Assembly (NCBI RefSeq): GCF_049310025.1
Contig: NZ_JBJYKD010000022.1
Coordinates: 1 to 54,783, forward strand
Length of the DNA stretch: 54,783 bases
Source of the DNA: JBJYKD01 sp049310025
GTDB taxonomy: Bacteria; Bacillota; Thermosediminibacteria; Thermosediminibacterales; Tepidanaerobacteraceae
Direction of reading: 5' to 3'
Shown piece by piece: positions 32,612-39,819 of the stretch. Position 1 is the stretch's first letter; the number at the start of each line of letters is the position of its first letter. Under the pieces are notes generated by a model. It did no database searches. It had not been told where the DNA came from and saw only the letters and a list, made by a program, of their open reading frames with translations. Both the position numbers and the translations under genes were made by a program.

Positions 32612-33352
32612 GTGAACAATGATATGGAGGTATTGGAGCACTGGCTGACCCGGGGGTCAAAGATCGTTGCCAGCATTGCCCCGTCATATGTTGTTGAATT
32701 TGATGAACGCCCTAAAAAAATCGCAGGCGCACTCAAGAGCCTTGGGTTTTATGGAGTTGAAGAAACCATAGCAGTACTGCCCGAAATTATAGAAGCAAGG
32801 CATAGAGCTGTAAAAAAATCAAATAACCCTGTAATTTTCAATTCATGCCCTGTCGTATGGAACTTGATCGAAACACGTTACCCCCATTTAAAAAAATTTA
32901 TATTAAACTTGCCATCTCCGATGATACTGCACGCCCGTCGTTTAAAAAGAAAATTTAACGACGCAAAAATAGTCTTTTTAGGCCCCTGCATGGCAAAAAA
33001 ATGGGAGCAGTCCCGCTTTTACAATGAGACCACTTTAGACCTTGTCTTAACTTTCAGAGAGATCAGAGAGGTCTTCAAAAGGCACGGTATTAGCATATCC
33101 CAGCAAAATGAAGAGAATTTTCTTTCAGATGCGCCGCTGTGGGTTAAATTAGGTGCGCTTGTTTACTATAAATCCGGGATTGAAAGCGTTATTAAACTTT
33201 TAGACAACTGGGAATATGAAAAACCCGATTGCCTTGCAATGGAACTGCTGGCGTGTGAAGGGGGGTGCATAAACGGCCCCGGGATAACTTCTACAAAAAC
33301 ATTAGAGCAAAGAACAAGCTTTTATCAAAAAAGAATTCTGGCATTTGATTAA
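32612..33352 (+). CDS. Stand-alone [FeFe]-hydrogenase H-domain-like protein in the ars operon
   Basis: The 246-residue protein matches the C-terminal catalytic domain of [FeFe] hydrogenases: IAPSYVVEF, NSCPVVW, GPCMAKKWE and ACEGGCINGPG. All four H-cluster cysteine ligands are present (Cys79, Cys126, Cys215, Cys219), with the L2 lysine. The proton-relay cysteine next to the first ligand in catalytic enzymes is a serine here, as in sensory-type members. There are no ferredoxin-like or PAS domains, so electrons or signals must come from a partner. GTG 32612 follows GAGGGA. Redox or sensing work in arsenic metabolism is inferred. Confidence 0.82.
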   Translation: MNNDMEVLEHWLTRGSKIVASIAPSYVVEFDERPKKIAGALKSLGFYGVEETIAVLPEIIEARHRAVKKSNNPVIFNSCPVVWNLIETRYPHLKKFILNLPSPMILHARRLKRKFNDAKIVFLGPCMAKKWEQSRFYNETTLDLVLTFREIREVFKRHGISISQQNEENFLSDAPLWVKLGALVYYKSGIESVIKLLDNWEYEKPDCLAMELLACEGGCINGPGITSTKTLEQRTSFYQKRILAFD

Positions 33353-33380
33353 ATTCATCTCTTTATGAGGAGGATATTTT

Positions 33381-33644
33381 ATGGGAAAAGTCACCGTTCA
33401 ATTTTCATGGCCTTTGAACGCTTATACCGAGAAAGATCAGGTGGACCTTGAAGTAGATGGAGAGATTAAAATAAAAGACCTAGAAAAAATAATAATTGAA
33501 CGCTTTCCAGGACTAAATCACAGTTCGATAAATTTAAAATACATTTATTATGTTGTAGACAATAAGACCCTGATGACCGACAAAGAGGCAACTTTAAAAG
33601 AAGGCCAGGAAGTGAGATTATATCAGCCTGCAATAGGAGGGTGA
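33381..33644 (+). CDS. MoaD/ThiS-like beta-grasp sulfur-carrier protein
   Basis: The 87-residue protein has a beta-grasp pattern (KVTVQFSWPLN; IKIKDLEKIIIERFPGL; VDNKTLMTDKEATLKEGQEV) and ends in AIGG. In MoaD and ThiS a terminal GG is adenylated and loaded with sulfur. ATG 33381 follows GAGGAGG. It sits between the hydrogenase-like gene and acr3, not in a cofactor operon, and no E1-like partner is visible here. A role in sulfur delivery to arsenic or to a metal cofactor is only a hypothesis. Confidence 0.8.
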   Translation: MGKVTVQFSWPLNAYTEKDQVDLEVDGEIKIKDLEKIIIERFPGLNHSSINLKYIYYVVDNKTLMTDKEATLKEGQEVRLYQPAIGG

Positions 33645-33722
33645 GAAATTTATAAGACGGCATACTGTTGAGTTGGTGATAAGTTTTAATATTTATTAAA
33701 ACCAAAAATTGGAGGTATTCAT

Positions 33723-34793
33723 ATGGAATCTGCTACCAAAAATACAAAAGCAAGTGAAAAAAAAGGTCTGAGCTTATTTGAAAAATACCTTACACTATGG
33801 GTCGCGCTGTGCATTATCGTGGGAGTCGCCATAGGACAGTGGTTCCCAGCATTTCCAGAGACTTTAAGCATGTTTGAATACGCCCATGTCTCCATACCTG
33901 TTGCTATATTGATATGGCTGATGATCTACCCTATGATGTTAAAAATTGATTTTTCCAGTATCGTGCGCGCCACCAAAAATCCAAAAGGGCTTATTGTCAC
34001 GTGGGTTACAAACTGGCTCATCAAGCCCTTCACAATGTATCTTATTGCGGGATTTTTTCTGAGAGTTGTATTTAGACAGTGGATTTCACCGGATCTCGCC
34101 ACAAGTTACCTCGCCGGAGCAATACTGCTGGGGGCGGCGCCCTGCACCGCCATGGTATTCGTATGGAGCTACCTGACAAGGGGAAACCCCGCCTATACGC
34201 TGGTGCAGGTGGCGACAAACGATCTCATCATCTTATTTGCCTTTACTCCTATTGTGGCATTTTTACTGGGAGTCAGCAATGTGAGAGTTCCTTACGATAC
34301 CCTATTTTTATCGGTGGTATTGTTTGTGGTTATACCGCTTACTGCAGGATACCTGTCTAGAAAATATATCATACAGTATAGGGGCCTGGACTATTTTGAA
34401 AACGTATTTCTGAAAAAGTTCGATAACGTAACCATCATCGGGCTGCTCCTTACCCTGATAATTCTTTTCTCATTCCAGGGAGAGATAATTCTTGGAAATC
34501 CGCTGCATATCGCATTAATCGCAGTCCCCCTCATAATCCAGACTTTTCTTATATTCTTTATAGCATATTTCTGGGCCATGCTGTGGAAACTCCCTCACGA
34601 CATCGCCGCTCCCGCGGGAATGATAGGAGCCAGCAACTTTTTTGAACTGGCGGTAGCCGTGGCCATATCGCTTTTCGGCCTGGATTCGGGAGCCGCCCTG
34701 GCCACGGTTGTGGGTGTTTTGACGGAAGTCCCCATTATGCTGACGCTGGTGAGAATAGCCAATGCTACGCGGCACTGGTTTCCGACTGCGTAA
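33723..34793 (+). CDS. acr3: Arsenite efflux permease, ACR3 family
   Basis: The 356-residue membrane protein has about ten helices and the ACR3 signatures: SIPVAILIWLMIYPMMLKID, GAAPCTAMVFVWS with the essential cysteine at 141, and GVLTEVPIM near the end. It expels As(III) using the proton motive force. ATG 33723 follows TTGGAGG. It is co-transcribed with arsR and the two unusual genes before it. Confidence 0.96.
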   Translation: MESATKNTKASEKKGLSLFEKYLTLWVALCIIVGVAIGQWFPAFPETLSMFEYAHVSIPVAILIWLMIYPMMLKIDFSSIVRATKNPKGLIVTWVTNWLIKPFTMYLIAGFFLRVVFRQWISPDLATSYLAGAILLGAAPCTAMVFVWSYLTRGNPAYTLVQVATNDLIILFAFTPIVAFLLGVSNVRVPYDTLFLSVVLFVVIPLTAGYLSRKYIIQYRGLDYFENVFLKKFDNVTIIGLLLTLIILFSFQGEIILGNPLHIALIAVPLIIQTFLIFFIAYFWAMLWKLPHDIAAPAGMIGASNFFELAVAVAISLFGLDSGAALATVVGVLTEVPIMLTLVRIANATRHWFPTA

Positions 34794-34920
34794 CCATGCC
34801 GCCGCAAGTAACAAATAACTATTCTGATATATAAAGCAACATTTTCATCATCAGCTGGTGATGCATCTGCAGCATTGGATGTCTAAAATCAAAAAATAAT
34901 TAAAGGAAGGATTTGGTTTT

Positions 34921-35328
34921 ATGAAGATAAAAGTGGGTTTTATATGTGTGGGAAATTCCTGCAGGAGCCAGATGGCCGAGGGTTTTGCCAGGCATTACGG
35001 AAACGACATGATTGAGGCGTACAGCGCCGGGACGAATCCTGCGGCGGAAATAAATCCAAACGCGGTTCTTGTCATGAAGGAAAAAGGCATAGATATAAGC
35101 GGCCAGTATCCCAAACTGCTGGAAGATATACCCTCCGGGCTCGACATTTTAATCACCATGGGGTGCGGGGTGGAGTGCCCGTTTGTCCCCTGCAAGCACA
35201 GGGAAGACTGGAGGCTTGACGACCCCGCCGGCAAGCCGGTGGAAGAATTCAGAAGGATTAGAGACTTGATAGAAGAAAAGGTAAAGCTTCTGATAAAAAG
35301 AATAAAAAATAATGAATTTGATTTGTAA
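34921..35328 (+). CDS. arsC: Arsenate reductase, low-molecular-weight phosphatase type
   Basis: The 135-residue enzyme has the P-loop CVGNSCR (Cys9 to Arg15), SAGTNPA, a second cysteine pair at GCGVECPFVPC (Cys82, Cys86, Cys91) and DWRLDDPAGK with the general-acid aspartate. This is the thioredoxin-coupled ArsC type. It reduces As(V) to As(III), which Acr3 then exports. A 127-base gap after acr3 holds an imperfect palindrome near 34850 but no clear promoter. Confidence 0.95.
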   Translation: MKIKVGFICVGNSCRSQMAEGFARHYGNDMIEAYSAGTNPAAEINPNAVLVMKEKGIDISGQYPKLLEDIPSGLDILITMGCGVECPFVPCKHREDWRLDDPAGKPVEEFRRIRDLIEEKVKLLIKRIKNNEFDL

Positions 35329-35366
35329 AAAAAAACACAAGATTGATGGTTATGTTTTAAAAAATC

Positions 35367-35399
35367 GGGGAATCATTCTTATAAATGGAATGATTCCCC
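35367..35399. terminator. Bidirectional terminator between the two arsenic modules
   Basis: GGGGAATCATT (35367-35377) and AATGATTCCCC (35389-35399) form a perfect 11-pair stem, followed by TTTTCC on the plus strand and by TTTTTTA on the minus strand. It serves arsC and the convergent thioredoxin-like gene. Confidence 0.88.
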
Positions 35400-35406
35400 T
35401 TTTCCG

Positions 35407-35649
35407 TTATTGCTGAGCCTCTGCTAATATTTTCTTGATATCCTCTTTATCCAGTACTTTGCCCGAAGACTTGACTTCTCCATTTACCACAAGGCCGGGG
35501 GTATACATGATATCGTATTCCATTATCTTGTTTATCTGTGTAACTTTTTCAATTTCGGCAGTGATTCCCAGTTCCTCTAAAGCTTCACGGGTATTTTTCT
35601 CCAAAGCCTTGCACTTTGGACATCCCGTCCCCAAAATTTTAATTTCCAT
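35407..35649 (-). CDS. Thioredoxin-like CPKC protein
   Basis: The 80-residue protein has a glutaredoxin-size thioredoxin fold: IKILGTGCPKCKAL with the redox pair, and a cis-proline-like YTPGLVVNGEV. This small family commonly neighbours ArsP-like permeases. It probably keeps the permease's or the metalloid's thiols reduced. ATG 35649 has GGGAGGTGA upstream. It lies 65 bases downstream of the permease gene. Confidence 0.88.
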   Translation of the reverse strand: MEIKILGTGCPKCKALEKNTREALEELGITAEIEKVTQINKIMEYDIMYTPGLVVNGEVKSSGKVLDKEDIKKILAEAQQ

Positions 35650-35714
35650 GAGTTCACCTCCCTATTTTTCATGTCATTGTATTTGCAGAAGGAAAACCCT
35701 TCCAACCAGCAGTT

Positions 35715-36890
35715 TCATCCCGCAATCATTCCGAAAATATAACCGACTATCGTTGACATTATTATAACAAGTGAAACATATGTGACTGTCTTTTTCGGTC
35801 CTAAAATACTGTTTAGGACGAGCATGCTTGGGAGGCTGAGTGCCGGACCCGAAAGCAGCAGTGCCAGCGCCGGGCCCTGCCCCATGCCGGACCCCAGCAG
35901 CCCCTGGAGTATGGGCACTTCGGTTAGTGTGGCAAAATACATAAATGCTCCCACAACCGATGCTATAAAATTGGATAATATTGAATTTCCGCCCACTACC
36001 GCTGCCACGTATCTGGACGGAATGATTCCTGCGTCGATCCCGGGTCTTCCCATCAGAAATCCCGCTACCAGCACACCGATAAACAGGAGTGGGAGTATCT
36101 GCTGTGCAAAGCCCCAGGTGGATTCCATCCAGGAGGAAAGCTCGGCCTTTTTAAACCATCTAATAAGAATGAATCCCAGCAATACAAGCAAAATGATTAT
36201 GATATACCACTTTATATTATATACGGCACTGAAAAATCCCACCGGTTGGGTGGGTTTACCCCATGCGGCAAAGATAAGGATAAAAACCAGGTTTGCAAAG
36301 TATATGAGGTTCTGTGTTAAGGACCGCCCTTCTTCCATGCCGGCACCGTTTTTTCCGGCAGATTTTTTAAGCCGTTCGCTATCCTCTTTTTTAAATAGAA
36401 CAGCCATGATGAGCCCTATGATGACTGAAAACATCATTGCCCCTATTGCCCGGGCAATGCCGAGCTTGGCTCCTAGAATCCTTGCCGTCATTATTATTGC
36501 AAGCACGTTAATAGCCGGTCCGGAGTAGAGAAACGCTATGGCAGGCCCCAGCCCCGCCCCCCTTTTGTATATTCCTGCAAAAAGGGGCAGTACAGTGCAG
36601 GAACAAACCGCAAGAATTGTCCCGGATACCGATGCCACGGCGTATGAAACCCACTTTTTTGCCTCGCTGCCAAAATACTTAATAACTGCTTCCTGTGATA
36701 TAAAATTGGCGATGGCGCCGGCTATGAAAAGTGCGGGGATAAGGCATGTAAGAACATGAAGCCTCGCGTAATCCTGAAGCATATATAAGGATTCAAGTAC
36801 TGCACCGGTAAATCTGTGGCTTGTAAGCGGCATATAATAGGCCGCCAGGAATACGCCTACAATTATAACAAATTTTTTCCAGGTCTGCAT
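35715..36890 (-). CDS. ArsP-like permease (DUF318 family)
   Basis: The 391-residue membrane protein has two homologous halves of about four helices each. The first holds CSCTVLPLFAGIYKRGAGLGPAI (Cys96, Cys98) and LYSGPAINVL; the second holds EVPILQGLLGSGMGQGPALA and LLSGPALSLPSML. Family members export methylarsenite or related metalloids. A cytoplasmic linker sits near residues 165-185. It is controlled by the ArsR gene just upstream and pairs with the CPKC protein. The substrate is inferred from context. Confidence 0.85.
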   Translation of the reverse strand: MQTWKKFVIIVGVFLAAYYMPLTSHRFTGAVLESLYMLQDYARLHVLTCLIPALFIAGAIANFISQEAVIKYFGSEAKKWVSYAVASVSGTILAVCSCTVLPLFAGIYKRGAGLGPAIAFLYSGPAINVLAIIMTARILGAKLGIARAIGAMMFSVIIGLIMAVLFKKEDSERLKKSAGKNGAGMEEGRSLTQNLIYFANLVFILIFAAWGKPTQPVGFFSAVYNIKWYIIIILLVLLGFILIRWFKKAELSSWMESTWGFAQQILPLLFIGVLVAGFLMGRPGIDAGIIPSRYVAAVVGGNSILSNFIASVVGAFMYFATLTEVPILQGLLGSGMGQGPALALLLSGPALSLPSMLVLNSILGPKKTVTYVSLVIIMSTIVGYIFGMIAG

Positions 36891-36950
36891 AATTTTCTCC
36901 CCTTTAAAATTTTAACTTTGCTCATGTGAAATCGCAGTATAAACCGATAA

Positions 36951-37271
36951 TTATGAGTCTGTGAAAAATCCGATTTTAGCCGTAATATCCTCTTTAATGA
37001 TGTTATCGACGCAGCGGAAAAAGTCCTGCACACATGGAATCCTTAGCTTATATAAAACCATAAGGCCCTCTTTACGGCTATCAATTATGCCGGCATTCTT
37101 TAATATGGACAAATGCTTTGAAACCGTAGGCTGATCAATCTGCAGCTCTTTCACAATTTCGCATACGCAAAGTTCTTCCGCCGACCCAAGAAGGTCCAGG
37201 ATTTTGAGCCTTGTGGGGTGTGCAAGTGCTTTAAAAACGGATGACCTGACTTCGTAAATATCACGCGGCAT
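36951..37271 (-). CDS. ArsR-family repressor of the permease module
   Basis: The 106-residue winged-helix protein has FKALAHPTRLKILDLL, ELCVCEIVKEL (thiolate pair as in ArsR) and DQPTVSKHLSIL. ATG 37271 is preferred because GGTGAGGAG is well spaced; the ATG nine bases upstream touches that site. It differs clearly in sequence from the ArsR at 32223, so each module has its own sensor. Confidence 0.9.
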   Translation of the reverse strand: MPRDIYEVRSSVFKALAHPTRLKILDLLGSAEELCVCEIVKELQIDQPTVSKHLSILKNAGIIDSRKEGLMVLYKLRIPCVQDFFRCVDNIIKEDITAKIGFFTDS

Positions 37272-37309
37272 CTGTATCATCTCCTCACCGGCAATAAATA
37301 TTATGTTGG

Positions 37310-37332
37310 CTATATTCCTATATTAGCATATA
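37310..37332 (-). promoter_or_regulatory. Operator-like dyad of the second arsR
   Basis: CTATAT (37310-37315) and ATATAG (37327-37332) are inverted copies that bracket the -10 box. This is a plausible autoregulatory ArsR site. Confidence 0.5.
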
Positions 37333-37348
37333 GTTAGTACAGTGTCAA
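37320..37348 (-). promoter_or_regulatory. Promoter of the arsR-permease module
   Basis: On the minus strand TTGACA (37348-37343), 17 bases, TAATAT (37325-37320): a near-consensus promoter 49 bases before the gene. Confidence 0.85.
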
Positions 37349-37361
37349 TAATCCCGCATCG

Positions 37362-37970
37362 TCACCTGTCATTTATTAATTCATATATTTCTATTGCTTT
37401 TCGGTAATCCTCCCACGTGTTAACGTTAAAAAAATCATACGGGCCCGTTTTGCAGGGCAGATTTTTTATATCGACAAAATTGGTTTTAACCTGCCGGTAC
37501 AGGCTCTGGACTTTAGCCGCGCCCGGGGAGTTCAGCAGCTTTTTAATTTGTTCGATACATGTCTTTCTGTACACGGAATGAAGAGGTTCCACGTAATTGT
37601 CCTTTCTGGGGCAGGTCACATCCCACCCTGCGCTTGATTTAATCAAGTATTTTATTAATTCCTCATTTAAAAAGGGCATATCGCAGGCACAAAAAAAACC
37701 CGCTTCACCCTTCATTTTTATTAATCCCGTATAAATCCCGCTCAATGGCCCTCGGCTTTCCGTTTCATCAGTATATATACTGAATTCCGGGTTTAAATCA
37801 AGCAGTTCTGCCGGGCTGTTTGCCACAATAAAAACCTCATCAAATATAGGCGCCAGTACGGAATATATTCTTTCAATAATGGTCAAACCCCCGATTTTCA
37901 GCAGTGCTTTGTTTTTTACTCCGATCCTTGAAGACTTACCCCCGCATAAAACAACCGCCGAGCAAGCCAT
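37362..37970 (-). CDS. mobA: Molybdenum cofactor guanylyltransferase
   Basis: The 202-residue nucleotidyltransferase has LCGGKSSRIG (8-17) for GTP binding, NKALLKIGG, ESRGPLSGIYTG and CACDMPFL with the metal aspartate. MobA attaches GMP to molybdopterin to make the guanine dinucleotide cofactor. ATG 37970 has GGGAGA upstream; the longer frame to 38033 lacks a site and overlaps the neighbouring remnant. No molybdoenzyme gene is nearby. Confidence 0.9.
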   Translation of the reverse strand: MACSAVVLCGGKSSRIGVKNKALLKIGGLTIIERIYSVLAPIFDEVFIVANSPAELLDLNPEFSIYTDETESRGPLSGIYTGLIKMKGEAGFFCACDMPFLNEELIKYLIKSSAGWDVTCPRKDNYVEPLHSVYRKTCIEQIKKLLNSPGAAKVQSLYRQVKTNFVDIKNLPCKTGPYDFFNVNTWEDYRKAIEIYELINDR

Positions 37971-37986
37971 TTTCTCCCGACACATA

Positions 37987-38195
37987 TCAAAATTCAACCG
38001 CATGTTTTTGATAGATCTCCTTCTTTTCTTCAATACTCATCAGCCTGTCGATTAAGGCGGAAATGATGATTACCCCCGCCACATCTACGATCCATCGGGT
38101 AACGGCAAATTCGTAACCCAGGGCTGACATCTCAAAAAGGAACATCGGTATTTTAAGTGTAGACCATGCTCCAAGAAATATCAATATACAAGTGT
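37987..38195 (-). pseudogene. C-terminal remnant of a permease
   Basis: About 70 codons are visible (FLGAWSTLKIPMFLFEMSAL, then TRWIVDVAGVIIISALI), resembling the last two helices of a permease related to DUF318 metal/metalloid exporters. The frame is open to 38217, but its first codons lie inside the HU terminator. It has no start or ribosome site of its own, so the 5' part has been lost. It probably belonged to the arsenic region. Confidence 0.6.
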
Positions 38196-38197
38196 AA

Positions 38198-38228
38198 AAA
38201 AAACGGCAGAATAACATTCCGCCGTTTT
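38198..38228 (-). terminator. Terminator of the HU gene
   Basis: On the minus strand AACGGCGGAAT and ATTCTGCCGTT form an 11-pair stem with one G-U pair and a GTT loop, then a run of eight T. It lies 126 bases after the HU stop. Confidence 0.88.
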
Positions 38229-38353
38229 TAGAAAGGGAATTTATTTATTTTAAGGGGGGATTTGCCCATCCTGTGGTTCAAAAGGTGGTTCAAAAAGGAG
38301 CAGGATGGAAAACGGCCATTCTTACTGCCTGAAAAATTTCTCCTCTTTTTCTG

Positions 38354-38623
38354 TTATGTACTCTTTTTTAACATTTTTCCGGGTGTAAACACCGGAACCG
38401 CCCGTGCGGGAATCTGCATTTTTTTACCCGTCACCGGGTTTCTGCCGGTCCTCGCCGCACGTTCGCGCACTTTAAAAGTACCAAAATTTACTATTCTTAC
38501 AATCTCTCTTTTACTCATGGCTTCCGAGACCACGTTTATAAACTCGTTAATGACTCTGGCGGTATCCTTTTGAGTCATACCGGCCTTCTCCGCCACGGCC
38601 GCCACAAGTTCGGCTTTGTTCAT
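38354..38623 (-). CDS. hup: DNA-binding protein HU
   Basis: The 89-residue nucleoid protein matches HU along its whole length: MNKAELVAAVAEKAGMTQKD, VRIVNFGTFKVRERAARTGRNP, and the DNA-bending arm with the RNPxTG proline. Dimers bend and compact DNA. ATG 38623 follows AAAAGGAGG. The long leader upstream carries a c-di-GMP-I riboswitch on the same strand, suggesting second-messenger control of this gene. Confidence 0.96.
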   Translation of the reverse strand: MNKAELVAAVAEKAGMTQKDTARVINEFINVVSEAMSKREIVRIVNFGTFKVRERAARTGRNPVTGKKMQIPARAVPVFTPGKMLKKST

Positions 38624-38780
38624 AACTCAGACCTCCTTTTCTTATCCAACTTACTTTTGCTCCGCTCAAATTTTTAGCGCCGCCGGCTCCAGAGCCGGCT
38701 CAAAGTATATCTTCTTCCGGCAGGAAGCGTGGCCGTTTTCCGGTTTCCAGGCATTTTAATTTTTTTGCACCTGCAATGTA
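38624..38780 (-). promoter_or_regulatory. HU leader downstream of the riboswitch
   Basis: This leader holds a perfect GCCGGCT/AGCCGGC hairpin (about 38681-38698) but no reading frame or strong promoter that I can see, consistent with a 5' untranslated region linking riboswitch and HU. Confidence 0.5.
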
Positions 38781-38816
38781 AAATAAAAAACTTCCGTACC
38801 GCAAGGGCACAGAAGT
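38781..38816 (-). terminator. Riboswitch-controlled terminator
   Basis: ACTTCTGTGCC (38816-38806) pairs with GGTACGGAAGT (38800-38790), with two G-U pairs, and TTTTTTATTT follows. Its 5' arm also pairs with the riboswitch 3' edge (GAAGTA, 38836-38831, with TACTTC, 38817-38812), giving a mutually exclusive antiterminator. Confidence 0.82.
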
Positions 38817-38825
38817 ACCTTTAAA

Positions 38826-38919
38826 TTCGATACTTCGGCAGCCCGGCTGTCATAGCTTGCGCCTTAGACCCGTGGCTTTGCGTCCCTGTCTTTCGACAGG
38901 TTTGCCCTTTTCGGTATCC
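38826..38919 (-). ncRNA. Cyclic di-GMP-I (GEMM-I) riboswitch aptamer
   Basis: Read on the minus strand it shows the class signature in order: P1 GATAC, GGGCAAACC, the GAAA tetraloop hairpin CTGTCGAAAGACAG, GGGACGCAAAGCCA, GGTCTAAGG, ATGACAGCCGGG, TGCCG and the closing P1 GTATC. In this class c-di-GMP sits between the two hairpins. P1 shares bases with the antiterminator, so ligand binding should favour the downstream terminator and switch expression off. Confidence 0.94.
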
Positions 38920-39186
38920 TCTCATTATATTTTTCTTTATTTTACCATTCGACATTAAAATGGAAAATCCTTCTTTTTTCGATAAAAATTTTAAAATTAC
39001 ACCAATATAAATTCAAGGTATCTTCCCTCGCGAATTTTTGGCGGGAGATGAACGGCAATTCTGTTGCAATATTTTATACGGCGCATTATACTAAAATCAT
39101 GGAATGTGACAAAACCGGCAGAGGAAGAAGCTTAACTTTTTTAAGCGGCGGTGGATAAACAGCATTAGAAACTGGAGGACTGAAAA

Positions 39187-39696
39187 ATGAGCGCCGATGA
39201 ACGCAGGGCAAGGATCCTGGACCTTTTAAAGGCGGAAAAAAGGCCGCTATCCGGCGGCGAGCTTGCAAAGATGTTTGGGGTAACCCGTCAGATAATCGTG
39301 CAGGACATCGCCATCCTCAGGGCTTCGGGAAACGATATAATCGCCACATCCCGGGGATACATGGCGGCGGAACCCGTGCCCCTCATAGCAAAGAAGGTCG
39401 CCGTGAGGCACGGTGATGCCGAGACGAGAGACGAGCTCATGACATTTATAGAATGCGGTTGCAGAGTGCTGGACGTGATCGTGGAACATCCCCTGTACGG
39501 GGAACTTCACGGTATGCTCATGCTTAAAAACTCTTCCGATGTGGAAGAGTTTATGGAAAAGGTGAAAAGACACGGAGCCACCCTGCTTTCCAGGCTGACC
39601 GGAGGCGTGCACCTTCATACGGTGGAAGCTCTAAATGAAGACTCCATAAAAATGGCTGAAGATGTGCTCCGAAAAAAGGGTATCCTTTTAAAATAA
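39187..39696 (+). CDS. niaR: Niacin-responsive transcriptional repressor NiaR
   Basis: The 169-residue protein has an N-terminal HTH_11 domain (ILDLLKAEKRPLSGGELAKM, then FGVTRQIIVQDIAILR) and a C-terminal 3H domain named for conserved histidines (EHPLYGELHG, GGVHLHTV). NiaR represses NAD synthesis or niacin uptake genes when niacin is present. ATG 39187 follows GGAGG. A niacin transporter gene lies directly downstream with a palindromic site in its promoter. Confidence 0.93.
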   Translation: MSADERRARILDLLKAEKRPLSGGELAKMFGVTRQIIVQDIAILRASGNDIIATSRGYMAAEPVPLIAKKVAVRHGDAETRDELMTFIECGCRVLDVIVEHPLYGELHGMLMLKNSSDVEEFMEKVKRHGATLLSRLTGGVHLHTVEALNEDSIKMAEDVLRKKGILLK

Positions 39697-39711
39697 TTTT
39701 TTTATAAACTA

Positions 39712-39741
39712 TTGACTATACAGGTGTATATGCAGTATAAT
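39712..39741 (+). promoter_or_regulatory. Promoter of niaX
   Basis: TTGACT (39712-39717), 18 bases, TATAAT (39736-39741), 78 bases before the gene. Confidence 0.8.
39717..39730 (+). promoter_or_regulatory. Probable NiaR operator
   Basis: TATACAGGTGTATA is a perfect inverted repeat (six bases, GG, six bases) lying between the -35 and -10 boxes of niaX, directly after niaR. The position is ideal for repression. Confidence 0.75.
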
Positions 39742-39819
39742 TAAACCAAATCCCGGATATGATTTGGGTCTGCGGCGTACCGGCAGCCAGATCACATATC
39801 CTTGAAAGGAGCAACAGCC

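Noticed and set aside
34838..34872. Promoter or attenuator between acr3 and arsC
   Set aside because: There is an imperfect 18-base palindrome (CATCATCAGCTGGTGATG), but it has no T-run and no promoter boxes, so no function is claimed.
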